64,000 bases of DNA, from positions 28,206 to 92,205 of the forward strand of contig NZ_VTOK01000017.1 in assembly GCF_009765375.1 (NCBI RefSeq), read 5' to 3'. Source of the stretch: Alteribacillus sp. YIM 98480. GTDB taxonomy: Bacteria; Bacillota; Bacilli; Bacillales; Marinococcaceae. Both the position numbers and the translations under genes were made by a program. Under the pieces are notes generated by a model that saw only the letters and a list, made by a program, of their open reading frames with translations, was not told the origin of the DNA and did not search any database. This document shows, piece after piece, positions 35,298 through 42,958 of the stretch. How positions within the stretch are numbered: the first letter of the stretch is position 1; each line of letters starts with the position of its first letter.

Positions 35298-35873
35298 ATG
35301 GAAATAAGAAAACTATTTACTGTGATAGAAGAATCTCGTAGCGAAATGGGAAAGTCAGATGATGGAACAGATCTTCGAAAAGTCGGAGTAGTAGCAGTAG
35401 TGAAAAATCCTATGGCAGGTCAATATCATGAAGATTTGTCATTGCTTATAGAAGAAAGTGAAGAAGTTGCTCACTTGATAACACAAAAAGCTGTGATGGC
35501 CATGGGAGAATATCAGGCAGAGAGTTATGGAAAGGCTGCAGTAGTTGGAACAGGAGGAGAACAAGAACATGGAGTAGCTATGTTGACCACCGTTTTTGGA
35601 AATATTTTACGTGATAGTGTAGGTGGAGGCAAAGCATGGGTTTCTTCCATGACGAAAAGAGCAACTGCAGGACATACAATTGATATTCCGCTGGCCTTTA
35701 AGGATGCACTCTATGTTCGTTCCCACTATGATGGCATGTCAATAACTTTACATGATGCACCTTTGGAAGATGAAATTGCAGTTATTTGCTGTATTGCTAA
35801 CCGAGGAAGAATAAATGCAAGAGTAGGAGGGTTGACGACTGCAGAAGCAAAGAAAGAGGATGGTTTAGTATAA
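35298..35873 (+). CDS. PF06684 (amino acid synthesis, DUF1185) family protein, paralogue 1
   Basis: A 191-aa protein with the family core GKAAVVGTGGEQEHGVAMLTTVFGN..RDSVGGGKAWVSSMTKRATAG and IDIPLAFKDALYVRSHYDGM..LHDAPLEDEIAV. Structures of this family show a chorismate-mutase-like fold but the reaction is unknown. Its conserved Glu, His, Lys and Arg residues suggest an enzyme acting on an anionic small molecule. It lies in the enamidase operon before the TRAP genes; a second paralogue has its own sigma-54 promoter at 39256. GAAAGGATG provides the ribosome site. Confidence 0.82.
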   Translation: MEIRKLFTVIEESRSEMGKSDDGTDLRKVGVVAVVKNPMAGQYHEDLSLLIEESEEVAHLITQKAVMAMGEYQAESYGKAAVVGTGGEQEHGVAMLTTVFGNILRDSVGGGKAWVSSMTKRATAGHTIDIPLAFKDALYVRSHYDGMSITLHDAPLEDEIAVICCIANRGRINARVGGLTTAEAKKEDGLV

Positions 35874-35992
35874 AAATCCAAAAATTATTGGAATATTAGC
35901 TCATCTTTATATTAGTTTGGTTTCACATTTTTAGATGGCCGCTATGGAAAAGAGAACCTTTTAACTGGAAAAAAAGAGGAGGAAAGCGAAAC

Positions 35993-37036
35993 ATGCCCAA
36001 AAAAGAATGGATACTCCTGCTTTTGATATTGGTGCTTGCTATGACAGGTTGTTCAAGTGGATCGGGTACTGCTGAAACCGAGGGCGATTCCATAGAACAA
36101 GAGGTAAATAACGAGGGTTCTAGTGAAATTACGATGGAAATAGGCCACACTTTAAGTGCTGAAAGCCCAAGACATGAAATATTAGAGATGTTTAAAGAAG
36201 AAGTAGAGGAAAAGACAGACAATGAGATAGCTGTAAATATTTATCCCTCTAATCAATTAGGAGATAACAATCAACTTATGCAGGCTGTGCCTTTAGGAAA
36301 TGTAGAAGCTGCTGTCCAGCCAACTGCTTTTTTTGGAGGAGTCCAAGAAAAATTAAATATAGTGGACTTGCCTTTTGTATGGAAAGATATGAATCACATC
36401 GGGGAAGTCTTAGGTGGGGATACGGGGGAAAAGATATTATCAACTTTAGGTGAAGAAGGAATGGAAGGATTAGCGTTCTGGCCAATTGGAATGAAAGCCA
36501 TAACTTCTAATGAATCACTGGATACATTTCAAGAACTAAAAGGACAAGATTTTCGCACGATGGGGGCTCCTGTTTTAAATGATACATTTTCTAAGTGGGG
36601 GACCAGCCCCACTTCTATTGCTATCCCTGAGCTTTATAGTTCTCTTCAGCAAGGTGTGGTCGATGGGCAAGAGAATGATATAGGCACCATTCATGATCTT
36701 AAGTTGCAGGAAGTACAAGAGAATATGATTATATCTAATCATGGTGCTGTGATTGATATATTTTATGTTAATAAGGGTTGGTTTGACAGTTTACCTGATG
36801 ATTATCAGGATATTTTAAAAAATACGGCTAATTCACTGATGGTAGAGAGAATAGAAAAAGAATTGGCGGTAGTAGAGGAAAAACTAGAAAATATAAAAGC
36901 AGGCAGCGAGATTAATATTATAGAAGACTCCGGCTCATTTATAAATGAAATGAAGGAGGGAGCTAAATTAGTAGAACAAAGTTTTATTGAAAAGTTTCCA
37001 GATATGCAAGAGGCTTTAGAAGAAATAAAAAAATAA
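35993..37036 (+). CDS. TRAP transporter substrate-binding protein, DctP family (lipoprotein)
   Basis: A 347-aa lipoprotein with the lipobox MTGC and an acidic linker. The DctP core is visible: HTLSAESPRHEILEMFKEEV, SNQLGDNNQLMQAVPLGNVE, then LKGQDFRTMGAPVLNDTFSKWG..PTSIAIPELYSSLQQGVVDGQEN. The substrate-contacting Arg of FRTMG is kept. Third DctP-type or TAXI binding protein in the window and clearly distinct from 12233-13276. Likely imports the substrate of the enamidase pathway. An AGAGGAGG site precedes the ATG. Confidence 0.9.
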   Translation: MPKKEWILLLLILVLAMTGCSSGSGTAETEGDSIEQEVNNEGSSEITMEIGHTLSAESPRHEILEMFKEEVEEKTDNEIAVNIYPSNQLGDNNQLMQAVPLGNVEAAVQPTAFFGGVQEKLNIVDLPFVWKDMNHIGEVLGGDTGEKILSTLGEEGMEGLAFWPIGMKAITSNESLDTFQELKGQDFRTMGAPVLNDTFSKWGTSPTSIAIPELYSSLQQGVVDGQENDIGTIHDLKLQEVQENMIISNHGAVIDIFYVNKGWFDSLPDDYQDILKNTANSLMVERIEKELAVVEEKLENIKAGSEINIIEDSGSFINEMKEGAKLVEQSFIEKFPDMQEALEEIKK

Positions 37037-37051
37037 GGAAAGGAATGTAAC

Positions 37052-37088
37052 ATAGTCTCTGTGCAGATTCTGTCTTCGCAGAGACTAT
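37052..37088 (+). terminator. Hairpin between DctP and DctQ genes
   Basis: ATAGTCTCTG (37052-37061) and CAGAGACTAT (37079-37088) pair perfectly; a T run follows only after 12 bp. Probably an mRNA-stabilising or partial-termination element favouring the binding protein, like the one at 9633-9669. Confidence 0.6.
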
Positions 37089-37191
37089 CTTAACGTTAGT
37101 TTTTTCCTTCCTTTTAAACGCTATTTGGTAAAAAGAAGAAAGTTTTCCGGGGTGATCGTGAGGTAGACTCGAATAACTGGTGAGGTGGAAA

Positions 37192-37662
37192 ATGAGAAAA
37201 ATAAACGTATTTTTGTTTTCTTTTATCAAGATGTTGTATGGACTTATCGGTCTACTTATGCTGCTATCTTTATTCTTGCTATTTTTAAATGTAATTTTAA
37301 GAGAAATGGTTAACTTTTCTTTTGTCGGTATTGAAAATATATCTATCTTTTTAATTATGTGGATTGTTTTTATTGGTAGTGGGCTTGTCTTTTGGAATGA
37401 TGAACATATTTCTATGGATTTTTTATATGATATCCTACCACTACCGCTACGTCCAATAATAAAAATTATTATTGATATATTGGTAATTATAACTTCTTTG
37501 TTACTTCTTTATTATGGCAGTCTTATTACGAATCAATTATACCAGTTGAACCAAATGAGTTCTGATGGACTGGTTCCTTTATATATGGTAATGATGAGCA
37601 TTCCTTTAGGGGCTTTTATTACATTGTTATTTTTTGGTTATAAATTTGTTAAGAGGAAGTGA
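37192..37662 (+). CDS. TRAP transporter small permease, DctQ family
   Basis: A 156-aa membrane protein with four predicted helices and the DctQ pattern LFLNVILREMVNFSFVGIENISIFLIMWIVFIGSG followed by NDEHISMDFLYDILP. I choose the ATG at 37192, preceded by GAGGTGG; the in-frame GTG at 37180 overlaps that site. It is followed 9 bp later by the large subunit gene and forms the permease with it. Confidence 0.87.
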   Translation: MRKINVFLFSFIKMLYGLIGLLMLLSLFLLFLNVILREMVNFSFVGIENISIFLIMWIVFIGSGLVFWNDEHISMDFLYDILPLPLRPIIKIIIDILVIITSLLLLYYGSLITNQLYQLNQMSSDGLVPLYMVMMSIPLGAFITLLFFGYKFVKRK

Positions 37663-37671
37663 GGTTAAATA

Positions 37672-38940
37672 ATGACGGGTTTTATACTAATAATGGTTTT
37701 TACTTTTCTTTTAATGATGCTAAAGGTACCGATATATATAGCTTTTATTCTTCCATCTTTTTTAGGAATCCTTTTATTTTTAGACGTTCCTGCGATCACA
37801 ATTATTCAATCCATGTATAGTGCTTTGGATAAATTTGCTTTAATGGCTGTCCCGTATTTTATTTTTGCTGCTGAGATAATGTCAAAAGGAGGTATTGCCC
37901 AAAAAATGGTAGACTGGGCGGGTTCCATTGTTGGAAGAGTAAAAGGGGGAATGGGCTTAACAACGGTAGTTGCTTCTAATTTGTTTGGTGCTATGTCAGG
38001 ATCGAGTCCTGCCACTGTAGCTGCAATGAGTAAAATTGTACATCCACACTTAAAAGACAGTTATGGAGAGCGATTCTCAGCAGGTTTGATTACATCGGTG
38101 GGAGCAATTTCCCTGATTATTCCTCCGAGTATAGCTATGATACTTTATGCCATATCTGCGAATGTATCAGTAGGGGATTTATTTATAGCGGGTATAATAC
38201 CTGGTATAGTAATTGGCTTGTTTTATTTGCTATATATCATTTTCTATGTCAATAAAAATAATATAGAAGAAAAAATTAATATAAATGCAAAAGGCTTCTG
38301 GAAAGAAACTAAGGAAGCCGTTTGGGCATTAGGTGTACCTATCATAGTCATTGGTGGGATTTATTCAGGTTTTTTTACGCCAACTGAGTCAGCAGCTGTA
38401 GCAGCAGTATATTCGATATTCATCGCCCTATTTATTTATAGAGAAATAAATGTTAAAGATGTGTTCAAAATTGCCATAGATTCAGGTCTTTTAACTGCAA
38501 AAATATTTATTATGGTAGCTGCTTCGTCTTTTTTTTCGTATTATCTCTCCATAGAACAGCTCCCGCAGTCGCTTGCAATGTGGGTAGACCAATTAGGCAT
38601 GTCACCAATATTCCTTTTACTTTTAATAAATGTTCTTCTTCTTTTTATTGGAATGGTAGTAGAGCCGAACTCTGCTATATTGATATTTACACCTCTTTTC
38701 TTTCCTATCATTTCAGCTGTTGGAATTGATCCGATTCATTTTGGTATTATAATGACAGTTAACCTAGCAATTGGAATGTACACCCCTCCCTTCGGGCTTA
38801 ATATTTTTGTAGCTTCAGCTAACTTAAAAATGTCCATCTCTAAACTTGCGCCAGGTTTAGTTCCCTTTATTATAGTTAGTGTTGTTGCTTTATTAGTAAT
38901 TACTCTATTCCCAGCTTTATCCACATTCTTAGTTCAGTAA
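37672..38940 (+). CDS. TRAP transporter large permease, DctM family
   Basis: A 422-aa permease with about 12 hydrophobic segments. DctM landmarks: AAEIMSKGGIAQKMVDWAGSIVGRVKGG, SNLFGAMSGSSPATVAAMSK, ISLIIPPSIAMILYAIS and NLAIGMYTPPFGLNIFVAS. Probably the last gene of the sigma-54 operon that begins at 31306, since the next gene lies 315 bp on behind its own sigma-54 promoter. It drives ion-coupled uptake of the ligand bound by 35993-37036. Confidence 0.92.
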   Translation: MTGFILIMVFTFLLMMLKVPIYIAFILPSFLGILLFLDVPAITIIQSMYSALDKFALMAVPYFIFAAEIMSKGGIAQKMVDWAGSIVGRVKGGMGLTTVVASNLFGAMSGSSPATVAAMSKIVHPHLKDSYGERFSAGLITSVGAISLIIPPSIAMILYAISANVSVGDLFIAGIIPGIVIGLFYLLYIIFYVNKNNIEEKININAKGFWKETKEAVWALGVPIIVIGGIYSGFFTPTESAAVAAVYSIFIALFIYREINVKDVFKIAIDSGLLTAKIFIMVAASSFFSYYLSIEQLPQSLAMWVDQLGMSPIFLLLLINVLLLFIGMVVEPNSAILIFTPLFFPIISAVGIDPIHFGIIMTVNLAIGMYTPPFGLNIFVASANLKMSISKLAPGLVPFIIVSVVALLVITLFPALSTFLVQ

Positions 38941-39255
38941 CAACAAATAATTCAATGTTGAGATATAATCTATCAAATCAAATTCTTTTCAATAATGAAA
39001 ACCGCATTTCAACAAAGAAATATATTTTCAAATCTGCTTTTGTGAAAACGCTGGAGGTAGAGCCGTTTTAATGTTGGCATAATAATTGCTTTGTTATATA
39101 GAAATATGAAAAAAGAGGGTACCTCAAATTATAAGTTTCTAGAATTTGTTTATCATCTAGTCCTTATGACGAAACCCTAACATTTTTCTTATATTATCGA
39201 CCTGTGAAATTTTATACTTTTTTAACAATAGGAAAGGGAAAGGAGACAACACATT
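38941..39255. other. Control region with possible enhancer palindrome before second sigma-54 promoter
   Basis: No gene. TTTTCA-ATAA-TGAAAA (38986-39001) is a perfect short palindrome about 75 bp upstream of the -24 element at 39076 and may be an activator site. The sigma-54 promoter is listed separately. Confidence 0.45.
39074..39090 (+). promoter_or_regulatory. Sigma-54 (-24/-12) promoter of PF06684 paralogue 2
   Basis: TTGGCATAATAATTGCT has GG (39076-39077) and GC (39088-39089) with 10 bp between, and close agreement with the TTGGCAYN5TTGCW consensus. It lies 166 bp before the gene at 39256. Confidence 0.85.
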
Positions 39256-39819
39256 ATGGAGGTTAATATTCGTAAAATAGCTTCTTATACGGAAAAAATA
39301 TTAAAAGAAGGGAATGAATCATTACATAAGCCCTTAAAAATAGCAACTGCCATAGCAGTAATCAAAAATCCATATGCAAATAAGCCCTTTCAACATGATT
39401 TAAAAGAGTTCATTGATTCGCATTGTCATGTACTTGGGGAGCTGTTAGCAAAAGATGTAGTTGAGTTGATAGGAGGACAAGTTGAGGCATACGGTAAAGG
39501 GGCATTAGTAGGAACTGCGGGAGAAATAGAACATGGTTCAGCTATCATTCATAATTTGAAATTTGGAAACCCTATGAGAAATATAGTGAACGGGAAAAGC
39601 TTGTTGCCCTCTGCAGAAAAAAGAGGAGCCACTGGGGCATCGATTGACTTAGCGATAAAACATAAGACAGATGCAACGATTCGTTCTCATCATCAAACCT
39701 TTGAAGTTCGAGTGCCAGATGCACCATTGGCTGATGAGATTGTTGTCATGTTTGCAGCAGCTGACGCAGGTCGAGCCCATGCAAGGATTGGAGATTTGCA
39801 GGATGATAAAAACACATAA
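39256..39819 (+). CDS. PF06684 (amino acid synthesis, DUF1185) family protein, paralogue 2
   Basis: A 187-aa homologue of 35298-35873, sharing YGKGALVGTAGEIEHGSAI..FGNPMRN, the VNGKSLLPSAEKRGATG lysine-arginine loop and RSHHQTFEVRVPDAPLADEIVV. It has its own sigma-54 promoter, so cells keep two copies under the same activator but separate control. The two may form a hetero-oligomer or act on successive intermediates; neither reaction is known. A GGAAAGGAG site precedes the ATG. Confidence 0.82.
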   Translation: MEVNIRKIASYTEKILKEGNESLHKPLKIATAIAVIKNPYANKPFQHDLKEFIDSHCHVLGELLAKDVVELIGGQVEAYGKGALVGTAGEIEHGSAIIHNLKFGNPMRNIVNGKSLLPSAEKRGATGASIDLAIKHKTDATIRSHHQTFEVRVPDAPLADEIVVMFAAADAGRAHARIGDLQDDKNT

Positions 39820-40223
39820 GGTTTGGTATCAGAACCTTTTCAAGCAAACTTATGAAACGAGGGAATAAATTTGAATCGACTGAATTAACCCCTTTGTTTG
39901 GCCTCCGTAAAGGATCTAGATTCGCTTGACATGGGTATCGGTTAAGAATGAAGTAACGGCAAAAAGGCAAGTTTTAAGAAAGAACTAGTACGATTTGCCG
40001 AGGGACAGTAGCCTATCATGCTTAACTTTTTCATGTAAAGTAATATTTTGTGTCCAACATGTTAGGGGGGGCTAATAAGCGACCGGGAGAAGTTATCCTA
40101 TTTTTTATTTATTAATTAATAGTAACAATAGATTCTAACTTCTTCTTGGTTGCTATAAATATTTGAAATAGAGGGGACTTCTTTCTATTTTACTATATTT
40201 ATTTCATACACCGTAGAGTGCGC
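39820..40223. other. Intergenic stretch without supported gene
   Basis: AT-rich DNA after the PF06684 gene. It may contain scraps of decayed coding sequence (minus-strand frame 39970-39746 reads RYFILNRYPCQANLDPLRR), but no start with a ribosome site and no clear promoter was found. Confidence 0.45.
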
Positions 40224-40273
40224 AAAAGGGTGCCCTGATAAAAGTGATAAACACTTTTAGGGGCACCCTTTTT
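40224..40273. terminator. Strong bidirectional terminator
   Basis: AAAAGGGTGCCC (40224-40235) and GGGGCACCCTTTTT (40260-40273), with an inner AAAAGTG/CACTTTT pairing, form a long stem with T runs on both strands. It can end the minus-strand peptide gene at 40286-40357. Confidence 0.85.
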
Positions 40274-40285
40274 CTGTCCGTCCCT

Positions 40286-40357
40286 TTATTGAAAGAGTAC
40301 AACAAAAGTCAATTTCATCATTGATAGTAAACCAGGGTTTTTAAATTGATCTTCCAT
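40286..40357 (-). CDS. Putative 23-residue membrane peptide
   Basis: A minus-strand ATG at 40357 is preceded by the strong site GGGAGGG and encodes 23 residues (MEDQFKNPGLLSMMKLTFVV, then LFQ), ending 13 bp before a strong terminator. A short polar head and a hydrophobic segment suggest a small membrane-associated peptide. The site-start-stop-terminator arrangement is what makes it credible; no family is recognised. Confidence 0.45.
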   Translation of the reverse strand: MEDQFKNPGLLSMMKLTFVVLFQ

Positions 40358-40755
40358 GTTGTTCCCTCCCAAATGATTTGTTAGTACTAATGATAATGCG
40401 AATGTGTGTGTTTGTCTGTAAGTATGTGAGTAAACTTCACATGGTTTTTTGTTCTACGTCGGACAAGGGGATTGGCGAGTAAAAGGACGTTTTTGGATAG
40501 TATTTCGAAAGGAACGGCGAGTATGTCAGCAAAATCGGATAGTATTAGAAATAAAAGGAAACCGCCAGCCGCTATTTATGAAATGAAAAAATCACCATCC
40601 TTATCACAGGGGAAAAAGGATTTTTTGCGCTTTGTGATGATTAGAAAAATAAACGATCCTGCTAAAACAAATTGTATATTCGGAGGTTACCTTTATATGA
40701 CGATGAGCTGATTTATTTAATTGTTGCATTGACTTGAGTAAATTTTAAAAAAATA
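40358..40755. other. Intergenic stretch upstream of glycolate regulator
   Basis: Holds a plus-strand frame (40472-40711, TTG start) rich in Lys and Ser with no ribosome site, probably chance or repeat-derived (GGCGAGTAAAAGG, AACGGCGAGTATG). Nothing else is supported. Confidence 0.45.
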
Positions 40756-40771
40756 TTGAAAACGCTTTAAA
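40756..40771 (+). promoter_or_regulatory. CcpA cre-like site over the -35 region of the glycolate operon
   Basis: TTGAAAACGCTTTAAA matches the cre consensus except at one position, and its first bases double as a TTGAAA -35 element, with TTTAATATA about 17-20 bp downstream as -10. Points to carbon catabolite repression of the glycolate genes. Confidence 0.55.
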
Positions 40772-40795
40772 GGAATGGTTTAATATAGTTATAGA

Positions 40796-40820
40796 TGATC
40801 ACACATCAGATCATTGATCA
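40796..40820. promoter_or_regulatory. TGATCA repeats, probable operator of the FadR-type regulator
   Basis: TGATCA occurs at 40796-40801 and 40815-40820, 19 bp apart, just upstream of the regulator gene, a suitable place for autoregulation. Confidence 0.45.
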
Positions 40821-40855
40821 GTAAAATACACCTCTTTACGGAAGGTGGTGTGCAG

Positions 40856-41557
40856 GTGAATATAGAGAAGATTTCAAAGAAAAAGGTCTCTGCATTAGTG
40901 GCTGAACAGATTGAGAATATGATTGAAGATGGCACATTCCAGCCAGGAGAAAAGCTGCCTTCGATTCGGGAGTTGTGCGAATTATTAGATGTTGGAAGGT
41001 CTGCTGTACGGGACGCCCTTCTTACTCTTAATGGCAAAGGCGCCGTTTATATGAAACAAGGAGAAGGAGCATTCATTTGTGAGTTTGACTCAGCGAAGCT
41101 TTTTAACCAGACCGCATTGCATGCTGCGACGAAAAATATTAGGGAACTGTTTCAAGTGCGCAAAATTCTGGAAACTGGAACGGCAGAAGCGGCGGCACTT
41201 CACCGCTCGGAAGAAGATATAAGGGTTTTAGAAGGCATTCTCAATGATCCTTTAGATGGGTGGGAATCCGATTACCATTTTCATATAACCATTACAAAGG
41301 CAACAGGTAATATGATACTTATCCAGCTGATGGAATATATTTCAGCAACGATGAAGCAAGCAATGAAAGATTTCCATTGTCAAATCCGTGAAAACAAGGA
41401 AACGGTGGAACGCATAATGAAACAGCACCTATATTTGTTTGAAGCTATTAAAGCAGGAGACGCTGGCAAGGCAAAGCGGGCAATGATCAATCATTTAGAT
41501 CTCGTGGAAGAGCTGTTGCAGGAAGGATTTTTAGGAGAAACCTCGACAATGGAATAA
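40856..41557 (+). CDS. FadR/GntR-family regulator (GlcC/LutR-like) of glycolate genes
   Basis: A 233-aa regulator. The GntR winged helix comes first (LVAEQIENMIEDGTFQPGEKLPSIRELCELLDVGRSAVRDAL), then an FCD effector domain with the metal-site pattern around FQVRKILETGTAEAAA, DYHFHITI and EQ/MKQHLYLFEAI. I choose the GTG at 40856, 7 nt after AAGGTGG; longer frames to 40814 have no site. It is the first gene before glcE, glcF and glcD and likely responds to glycolate or lactate. Confidence 0.87.
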   Translation: MNIEKISKKKVSALVAEQIENMIEDGTFQPGEKLPSIRELCELLDVGRSAVRDALLTLNGKGAVYMKQGEGAFICEFDSAKLFNQTALHAATKNIRELFQVRKILETGTAEAAALHRSEEDIRVLEGILNDPLDGWESDYHFHITITKATGNMILIQLMEYISATMKQAMKDFHCQIRENKETVERIMKQHLYLFEAIKAGDAGKAKRAMINHLDLVEELLQEGFLGETSTME

Positions 41558-41629
41558 AGGTTTTCCTTTTTTTCGACAATATTAGAAACTTCGTTGCTTA
41601 ACAGACAACGATTATAAGGGGATGTCACA

Positions 41630-42955
41630 ATGATCATATCTGATTTAATAAGCGACTTGACATCAATGTTGCCAGATTCACATGTAGAAGAAAAATCGTC
41701 GCCAAATCAGTTTTTTGGAAATGACGGCGACATTATAATTTCTCCAAAAACAGAAAACGATATTGCGGCGGTTCTTCATTACGCGAATGAAAATAATAAA
41801 AAGATGAATATAGCTGGGAATGGAACGAAGCGAGGCTTTGGCGGAACGGAAAACAAGGCTGACATTCTATTGTCGCTTTCTGATTATAAAGGGATTATTG
41901 AACATACGGTTGGCGATATGACGATTACTGTAAAACCAGGCACCCCTTTTCAAGAACTGCAAGACTACCTTTCTACACATAATCAAAAAATTTCACTTGA
42001 CCCATCTCATCCTGAAGAAGCTACGATTGGCGGAGTTATTGCTGCAAACGACAGCGGCCCTAAACGACTTGGTTACGGGTCGGCGAGAGACCATGTCATT
42101 GGCTTAAGAATGGCGTATCCGAATGGAGAAATTATTCGCTCTGGCGGAAAAGTGGTAAAAAATGTTGCAGGTTATGATATGAATAAGCTTTTTGTCGGTT
42201 CAATGGGGACACTTGGAGTAGTAACGGAAATTGTTTTAAAGTTAAGGCCTCTCCCAAAGTACGAGAGCTTAATGCTTTTGACATTTGAAAAAGAAAGCAA
42301 AGAAGAGATACGTTCGTTTGCCGTACAATTCCTTGATTCGATGATGGAGCCTGTTTCTATGGAGCTGTTAAATCCAGAGCTTGCTGAAAAACTGACCGGG
42401 CAAAAAGTCTTAACGCTGGCCATTGCTTTTGAAGACGTAGAAAGCTCTGTTCACTACCAAGAAGAGTTTGTGAAAAATATGAAATCCGGAGCTTCACAAA
42501 TGACCATTCTCGCCCAGCAAGAAGCAAAAGAATTTTGGAAGCGCTTTAATTATTTGTTTCCAAATGGACAAAGAGAACAAAACGGGCTGGCGGCAGAAGC
42601 TGTGGTTAAGGTAGGAGTGAAAAACCTTGATGTTATCCAAATCTTGAAGGAAAGCGATTGGTTAGAAGATGCGCATAATGTTTCGGTTCATGCGCACGGA
42701 GGATTAGGACATGGATTATGTCAGGTTCATTTGCAAGGAGCGCAGGACGATATCATCAAAGCTATTGATTCGCTACGTAAAACGGTGAAGCAATTAAACG
42801 GTTATGCGGTGATAAAACACTTACCGCTGGCGCTGCGTCAGGTCATAGATGTGTGGGGGGGAAAGCCTTCCTATTTCTTTTTACTAGAAGGCATCAAGAC
42901 AAAAATTGACCCGAAAAAAACACTTAATCCTAAGCGCTACGTAGGAGGGTTATAG
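41630..42955 (+). CDS. glcE: Glycolate oxidase FAD-binding subunit GlcE
   Basis: A 441-aa FAD_binding_4 (PCMH-type) protein. The flavin-binding signatures are NIAGNGTKRGFGG, SLDPSHPEEATIGGVIAANDSGPKR and GGKVVKNVAGYDMNKLFVGSMGTLGVVTEIVLKLRP. Together with GlcF and GlcD it forms glycolate oxidase, which passes electrons from glycolate to the respiratory chain while making glyoxylate. It is shorter than GlcD and lacks that subunit's C-terminal oxidase region, as is normal for GlcE. Followed by glcF after 3 bp. Confidence 0.9.
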   Translation: MIISDLISDLTSMLPDSHVEEKSSPNQFFGNDGDIIISPKTENDIAAVLHYANENNKKMNIAGNGTKRGFGGTENKADILLSLSDYKGIIEHTVGDMTITVKPGTPFQELQDYLSTHNQKISLDPSHPEEATIGGVIAANDSGPKRLGYGSARDHVIGLRMAYPNGEIIRSGGKVVKNVAGYDMNKLFVGSMGTLGVVTEIVLKLRPLPKYESLMLLTFEKESKEEIRSFAVQFLDSMMEPVSMELLNPELAEKLTGQKVLTLAIAFEDVESSVHYQEEFVKNMKSGASQMTILAQQEAKEFWKRFNYLFPNGQREQNGLAAEAVVKVGVKNLDVIQILKESDWLEDAHNVSVHAHGGLGHGLCQVHLQGAQDDIIKAIDSLRKTVKQLNGYAVIKHLPLALRQVIDVWGGKPSYFFLLEGIKTKIDPKKTLNPKRYVGGL

Positions 42956-42958
42956 AAG

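Noticed and set aside
40472..40711. 79-codon plus-strand ORF before the glycolate regulator
   Set aside because: TTG start without ribosome site, biased Lys/Ser composition, and GGCGAGTA-type direct repeats suggest non-coding sequence.
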